Assembly: GCA_028285305.1 (NCBI GenBank)
Contig: JANQPV010000044.1
Location: 62,001-126,000, forward strand
Reading direction: 5' to 3'
Length of the DNA: 64,000 nucleotides
From: Alphaproteobacteria bacterium
GTDB lineage: Bacteria > Pseudomonadota > Alphaproteobacteria > SMXP01
This document shows positions 60,041-64,000 of the stretch, one piece after another. Made by a program: the position numbers and the translations under genes. The notes beneath the pieces are model-generated. The model worked only from the letters and a program-made list of their open reading frames with translations, was not told where the DNA came from and did not search any database. The number at the start of each line of letters is the position of its first letter. Within the stretch, counting starts at the first letter, position 1.

Positions 60041-61691
60041 CGCAAGGATGACCCTGGTCGGTTCGGTTGTTCTCTTCGGATGGACAAGCGTTCAATCTGC
60101 AGATCTCATTCACGACGTTGAGCAACAAATCATCGCCGATCAGCACGCGGCTGACTGGCAAGAGGAAGATCGCGGCATTGACCAGTTGCTCGATGCATTG
60201 AAGTCAAAGCAGGGCAAAACGCCAAATCTCATACATATTATGTGGGATGATACGAGCGTCGGCGAAGTGGGTATCCCCGAGATCAATAAGATTCTGGGCT
60301 TCGATACGCCTCACATAAACCAAATGGCGGATGAAGGCATGGCGTTTACTCGTATGTATACGGAGCCGTCTTGCACACCCACACGCGCAGCCTTTTTGAC
60401 AGGTCGATTGTCCGTCCGTTCGGGCATGTACAAGGTGGGATTTCCTCCGGAAGGGGCGGGTCTTAACGGGGACGAGGTGACCCTGGCGGAAGTTCTCGGA
60501 TCCCATGGGTATCGAACCGGCTTTGTGGGCAAGGGCCATCAGGGCGATATCGAGCAATCCTATTTGCACAAACAAGGCTTCGACTACGCGAATTTCTCGC
60601 TCTACAATCAGTATCCTTTCATGACGTGGAACGTGCAAGCGGCGGCGGCGGGCCGGGCGAACGGTTTGTTTCCGTTTCAATGGGACAAAACCCATACTCT
60701 CGACAAAGAGTTTCGCCCCCTGGGATTCATAAATCAGCTGGAAGCGCGAAAAGGGGGCGAAGCCAAAGAGTTTATGGGGCCGCCATCGCCCGAGAACTAC
60801 AAGAAGCTCATGCGGGCAAATCAGCAACAGGCCCTTAACTTTGTCCGTGAGCATGCCAACGGAGATGCGCCGTTCTTTTTGACCTATTGGCCGCATATGG
60901 CGGATCCGTTTGTGAAACCAAAGGATCTGACGAGTGATGCGTCCACGTGGTGGGCGTACTCGATGGAGCAGCTTGACCGGGATATCGGCCAAGTCTTGGC
61001 GCTTCTCGAGGACCTGGGCGTTGCGGAAAACACTCTCGTGATCGCTATGGCCGACAATGGTCCCATGCATGAGTTGGCCCCTAACGGACCGCACGAAGTC
61101 ATCTTTTCCGGTTACAAGAGTGACCATCGGGAAGGGGGCGTGCGCGTACCGGCCTTTGCCTGGTGGCCCGGTACGATCAAAGACGGACAAGTCGTGAACG
61201 ATATGATTACCGTACACGATCTTTTTACGACCTTTGCTCGGTTGGGCGATGCGCTGGAGTCCGTTCCACGCGATCGTGTAATTGACGGTATTGACCAAAC
61301 GGCTCTTCTTCTGAACGGGGAGGGGCGCTCGCGCCGCGACTATTATCACATCTACACGGGCGACGAGCTTGCGGCGTCCATCAAACAACAGATCAAGAGG
61401 GACTGGACAAAGGACCGTCCCGGCTTGGTTGGAGACGCGTTCTTTGATCTGTACCGTGACACAAGGGAAGAAAACGGCGATATGCCGCCTTATCTTTGGG
61501 CGTGGCTGGCATTCGATCATATGAAGGAACGGCACCTGAAACAGATGGAAGACTATCCGAACCGTCCGGTCACGAGGGGCGTCCCCTATGAAGGCATTGA
61601 GGAGCTGCGATCGGAGGCCAAGCGCCTGTCCGAACGGTTGGTGAAGTATAACCTTCCGCCAGAAGACGAAAAAGAAGCGCAACTACGCTGA
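60030..61691 (+). CDS. Secreted sulfatase (arylsulfatase family)
   Basis: The 553-residue protein starts with a signal peptide (MTLVGSVVLFGWTSVQS|AD). The formylglycine motif is CTPTR with C115, in the segment EPSCTPTRAAFLTGRLS. Metal-binding aspartates are in IMWDDTSVGEVG (D73, D74) and a downstream AMADNGPMHEL. C115 must be converted to formylglycine by a maturase that is not encoded here. The enzyme would hydrolyse sulfate esters in the periplasm. The specific sulfate ester is unknown. Its position between a SnoaL pair and an integral membrane gene suggests a role at the cell surface. Confidence 0.92.
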   Translation: MKTSARMTLVGSVVLFGWTSVQSADLIHDVEQQIIADQHAADWQEEDRGIDQLLDALKSKQGKTPNLIHIMWDDTSVGEVGIPEINKILGFDTPHINQMADEGMAFTRMYTEPSCTPTRAAFLTGRLSVRSGMYKVGFPPEGAGLNGDEVTLAEVLGSHGYRTGFVGKGHQGDIEQSYLHKQGFDYANFSLYNQYPFMTWNVQAAAAGRANGLFPFQWDKTHTLDKEFRPLGFINQLEARKGGEAKEFMGPPSPENYKKLMRANQQQALNFVREHANGDAPFFLTYWPHMADPFVKPKDLTSDASTWWAYSMEQLDRDIGQVLALLEDLGVAENTLVIAMADNGPMHELAPNGPHEVIFSGYKSDHREGGVRVPAFAWWPGTIKDGQVVNDMITVHDLFTTFARLGDALESVPRDRVIDGIDQTALLLNGEGRSRRDYYHIYTGDELAASIKQQIKRDWTKDRPGLVGDAFFDLYRDTREENGDMPPYLWAWLAFDHMKERHLKQMEDYPNRPVTRGVPYEGIEELRSEAKRLSERLVKYNLPPEDEKEAQLR

Positions 61692-61708
61692 GGCGTAGGG
61701 AGGATGGT

Positions 61709-62920
61709 ATGATCTGGGAAATCGCACATTGGCTGTTGCTTGCATCGGCTGCTGGCCTTGCCTCTCTTTACTTCAGAGATCTCGGGGATGTTACGCAGAT
61801 CATCTTTGACGTAAAGCGGCGAAACGTGATGCGCGCCATCAGGCATGAACGCGCCATGATTGCGGCAAGCCTTTTGACCTTTGCCGGAGCTTTGGGGATT
61901 CACGTGTGGCAGGAAACCGGCGTGGCTTTGCTCGTGTGGATCGTGGCCTTCGCCCTGCTGGTTATGTTGGGGTTGCCTTGGCTCTGGCTTCACGTTGGAT
62001 TGCGTGATCAGCAGGACCGGGCAACCCATTATTCGATCCAAGAGGCCAAGCAGCATGTGCGGCCGGAGGACAGCGTCATCGTGATCGAGAATAACGGAGA
62101 GGCGCAGGCCTATCCTGACCACCAGATCAAACGCCCGCATCTGGCGAGCCGACCAAAAGGTCTGGGAGGGGAGGACGTGATGATGTCCTATTGCGCGATG
62201 ACGCATTTGGGTTTGGCCTACAAGCCTGTGATTGACGGCAAGAAATTGGACCTGGAAGTCATTGCTCAGCACGGCAATAATTTGATCATGAGAGATAAGG
62301 TAACGGGCGAACCCATCCAACAGGTCTACGGCACGCGAGAGCGGGATGGAAGGGGAGGTGTCGGCATGGCGCCCTGGCCGACGTTCCGTATGTCGTTTCG
62401 GGCGTTTGAGCAGGCCTTTCCCGATGGCGAAGTCTTTCTCAACAAGATCAAGACATTTCGGGAGAACCCCTTGCTGTGTGTATTCGACAATATTGTAGAG
62501 GCGATCTTTCTATGGGCCGTAACTTCCCATCACAACAGTCACACTCTCTTGTTTGAAACTTTGGATCACGAAGATGACCGATTGCCGCGCAAGGAGCTGA
62601 TCTGGGGTTTCACCGTTAACGGCGAGCCTGTTGCGTATACTGAGGAGTTCGTTCGCGGGGAGGGTAACGTCGTCAATGCAGAGGTTGGGGGTCGCCGCGT
62701 GGTCATCGCCTATGATCCGAACTACGAGTCCCTCGGTGTCTACTATAATGAAGGGGCGCTGCCTGTTCATAAGATTGATTTCTGGGGCAACTCAGATCGC
62801 GGACGGCTGAAACGTGTTGAGACGTTACAGGCGGGGGCGTATTGGTGTGTTTGGGCAAACTTCTTTCCAGAAACGGATCTCAATCGTACGGACTCTGTGC
62901 GACTGTCGGAGGCGGCTTAG
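61709..62920 (+). CDS. DUF3179 membrane protein
   Basis: The 403-residue protein has two to three N-terminal membrane helices (IAHWLLLASAAGLASLYF, LLTFAGALGIHVW, LLVWIVAFALLVMLGLPWLW). The DUF3179 domain follows, with EDSVIVIENNGEAQAYPDHQ, VMMSYCAMTHLGLAYKPVIDG and the C-terminal WCVWANFFPETDL. DUF3179 is a domain of unknown function found with redox and transport genes. Here it probably faces the periplasm. It lies 17 bp after the sulfatase and 3 bp before the amidase. Confidence 0.85.
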   Translation: MIWEIAHWLLLASAAGLASLYFRDLGDVTQIIFDVKRRNVMRAIRHERAMIAASLLTFAGALGIHVWQETGVALLVWIVAFALLVMLGLPWLWLHVGLRDQQDRATHYSIQEAKQHVRPEDSVIVIENNGEAQAYPDHQIKRPHLASRPKGLGGEDVMMSYCAMTHLGLAYKPVIDGKKLDLEVIAQHGNNLIMRDKVTGEPIQQVYGTRERDGRGGVGMAPWPTFRMSFRAFEQAFPDGEVFLNKIKTFRENPLLCVFDNIVEAIFLWAVTSHHNSHTLLFETLDHEDDRLPRKELIWGFTVNGEPVAYTEEFVRGEGNVVNAEVGGRRVVIAYDPNYESLGVYYNEGALPVHKIDFWGNSDRGRLKRVETLQAGAYWCVWANFFPETDLNRTDSVRLSEAA

Positions 62921-62923
62921 GAG

Positions 62924-64000
62924 ATGACATTGACAAACGATACATATGGTCCTTTTGAATCTCTTTTGGCGCTCTCAAATCGCATCAAGGCGCGTACGGT
63001 CTCGCCGGTTGAGGTTACACAAGCCGTCCTCGAGCGGATTAAACGAACGGATGACCATTATGGGGCTTACGTCCTGGTGGATGAGGCTGGCGCGATGGCG
63101 GCGGCGCGGGAGGCCGAAAGTGCCATTGCGGCCGGCGACTACAAAGGGCCCCTGCACGGTGTTCCCCTTGCGGTCAAAGACATCTTTGGAACTGAAAATC
63201 TACCCACGCGGTGTGGTTCCGTCATTTCAGAAGAGCTTGTGCCCGAACGAGATGCGCCCGTCGTACGGCGTCTGCGCCGGGCGGGCGCCGTTATTCTTGG
63301 CAAAACCGCTACGACGGAGTTTGCGTTGTCCGGCTATCATCCAACTTTGTCCCCACCGCAAAACCCTTGGGGGCACGATCGCTGGGCAGGCGTTTCGTCA
63401 AGCGGCTCCGGTGTTGCGGTTGCGGCCGGGCTCGCTTATGGAGCCCTTGGCACAGACACGGGCGGGTCCGTGCGCTATCCGGCGGCAGCTAATGGCTGTG
63501 TAGGGATGAAGCCTTCTTACGACCTGTTGAGCAGGGAAGGGGTCTTTCCTCTTGCGGAGAGTCTTGATCATGTGGGCGTGTTTGGCCGCCGGGTCGGCGA
63601 TGCGGCCTTGCTCTTAGATGTCTGCGCCGGCACAGCGCAACCTTCGGCTGATCGGTCTCGTCCATCGTCCGTTCGGATCGGCCTGGACCGAACTCTCGTT
63701 GAGCAATCGGCACATCCCGAAGTTGCAGCCTCGCTATCTGAGGCCCTTGCGGTGCTGGAATCCCTGGGTCACGAACTTGTGGAACTGGATCTTTCCATTT
63801 TCTCTCAGTTGGCGGAGTTGTGGGGTGCGACCACGGCGATGGAGGCCTGGCACGGCCACAAAGATCTATTTGAGGCGCATGCAGATGAATACGGACCGGT
63901 ATTTCGAAACTTGCTTGAGGAGGGGCAAAGACTGACGTCGGAGCAAAAGAACCATATCATTGAGACCCGCGAGGGGCTGGTCGCGCAGCTTATTTCGGTC
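62924..64000 (+). CDS. Amidase signature family protein, 3' end beyond window
   Basis: The 359 codons visible include the Ser-cisSer-Lys triad of the amidase signature family: the lysine in PLAVKDIFG, the cis-serine in WAGVSSSGSGVAVAA, and the nucleophile serine in GTDTGGSVRYPAA. Substrates of this family include amides, ureas and carbamates. It is probably cytoplasmic, since no signal peptide is seen. ATG at 62924 lies ten bases after GGAGG. It closes the visible part of the operon; more genes may follow to the right. Confidence 0.88.
   Translation, partial: MTLTNDTYGPFESLLALSNRIKARTVSPVEVTQAVLERIKRTDDHYGAYVLVDEAGAMAAAREAESAIAAGDYKGPLHGVPLAVKDIFGTENLPTRCGSVISEELVPERDAPVVRRLRRAGAVILGKTATTEFALSGYHPTLSPPQNPWGHDRWAGVSSSGSGVAVAAGLAYGALGTDTGGSVRYPAAANGCVGMKPSYDLLSREGVFPLAESLDHVGVFGRRVGDAALLLDVCAGTAQPSADRSRPSSVRIGLDRTLVEQSAHPEVAASLSEALAVLESLGHELVELDLSIFSQLAELWGATTAMEAWHGHKDLFEAHADEYGPVFRNLLEEGQRLTSEQKNHIIETREGLVAQLISV

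Noticed and set aside
60204-61682. 492-codon open reading frame antisense to the sulfatase gene
   Set aside because: The sulfatase on the other strand has clear catalytic motifs and a signal peptide; the antisense product shows none.
1-64000. Prophage, transposon or defence-island content
   Set aside because: No integrase, transposase, capsid, restriction or toxin-antitoxin gene was recognised, and I saw no long direct repeats or attachment sites.

Overview
The window is chromosomal DNA from an alphaproteobacterium. The evidence is the cpa/tad pilus locus with CpaA, CpaB, CpaC and a short Flp pilin, a perfect CtrA-type TTAA-N7-TTAAC box, squalene-hopene cyclase, phasin genes with a PhaD-like regulator, and the unlinked arrangement of infC from rpmI-rplT and pheS-pheT. 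Genus cannot be read from the sequence. No tRNA, rRNA, CRISPR array, insertion sequence or prophage was recognised. Gene density is high and most intergenic gaps are short.

Layout. 1-5.5 kb: a Flp (type IVc) pilus region, with flp, cpaA, cpaB and cpaC on the minus strand (cpaC runs off the left edge), and on the plus strand a stand-alone pilus N-domain protein and two TadE-like pseudopilins. 5.5-10.3 kb: gamma-glutamyltransferase, then the convergent folate-branch operon pabB-pabA-pabC. 10.4-18.3 kb: a Kef-type antiporter, class I ribonucleotide reductase nrdA-nrdB, the tRNA hydroxylase trhO, an SDR oxidoreductase and mscL. 18.3-29 kb: a long soluble FtsH-like AAA+/M41 protease, a GST, queG, an amidohydrolase and several secreted, membrane or hydrolase genes of less certain role. 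28.9-32.2 kb: two glycosyltransferases and infC. 32.3-41.3 kb: a tail-anchored orphan protein, shc (hopanoid synthesis) with a flavoprotein, an acyl-CoA ligase, a GNAT, DUF2199 and a membrane-anchored endonuclease/exonuclease/phosphatase protein. 41.5-44.2 kb: two phasins, a PhaD-like regulator and an enoyl-CoA hydratase. 44.2-54 kb: a YqaA-type membrane protein, GST, gamma-carbonic anhydrase, DJ-1/PfpI protein, rpmI-rplT, a DUF3089 protein lacking its nucleophile serine, a secreted protein with a C-terminal haem c motif, and pheS-pheT. 54-57 kb: an acidic hendecad-repeat protein and an AsmA protein.

The right end (57.3-64 kb) is the most accessory-looking part. It is a tightly packed seven-gene plus-strand operon: a TetR regulator, a flavin monooxygenase-like protein, two small SnoaL/NTF2-fold proteins, a secreted sulfatase, a DUF3179 membrane protein and an amidase that runs off the edge. 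A 21-bp inverted repeat sits inside its promoter. I infer a substrate-induced catabolic or detoxification pathway; the substrate is unknown.

The observations I rate highest are the AUA start codon of infC behind a perfect Shine-Dalgarno, the right-edge operon, the unusual FtsH-like protease, the DUF3089 Ser-to-Gly change, the haem-c fusion protein, and related inverted repeats upstream of both phasin genes. Promoter, operator and hairpin calls were made by eye and are tentative unless stated otherwise.
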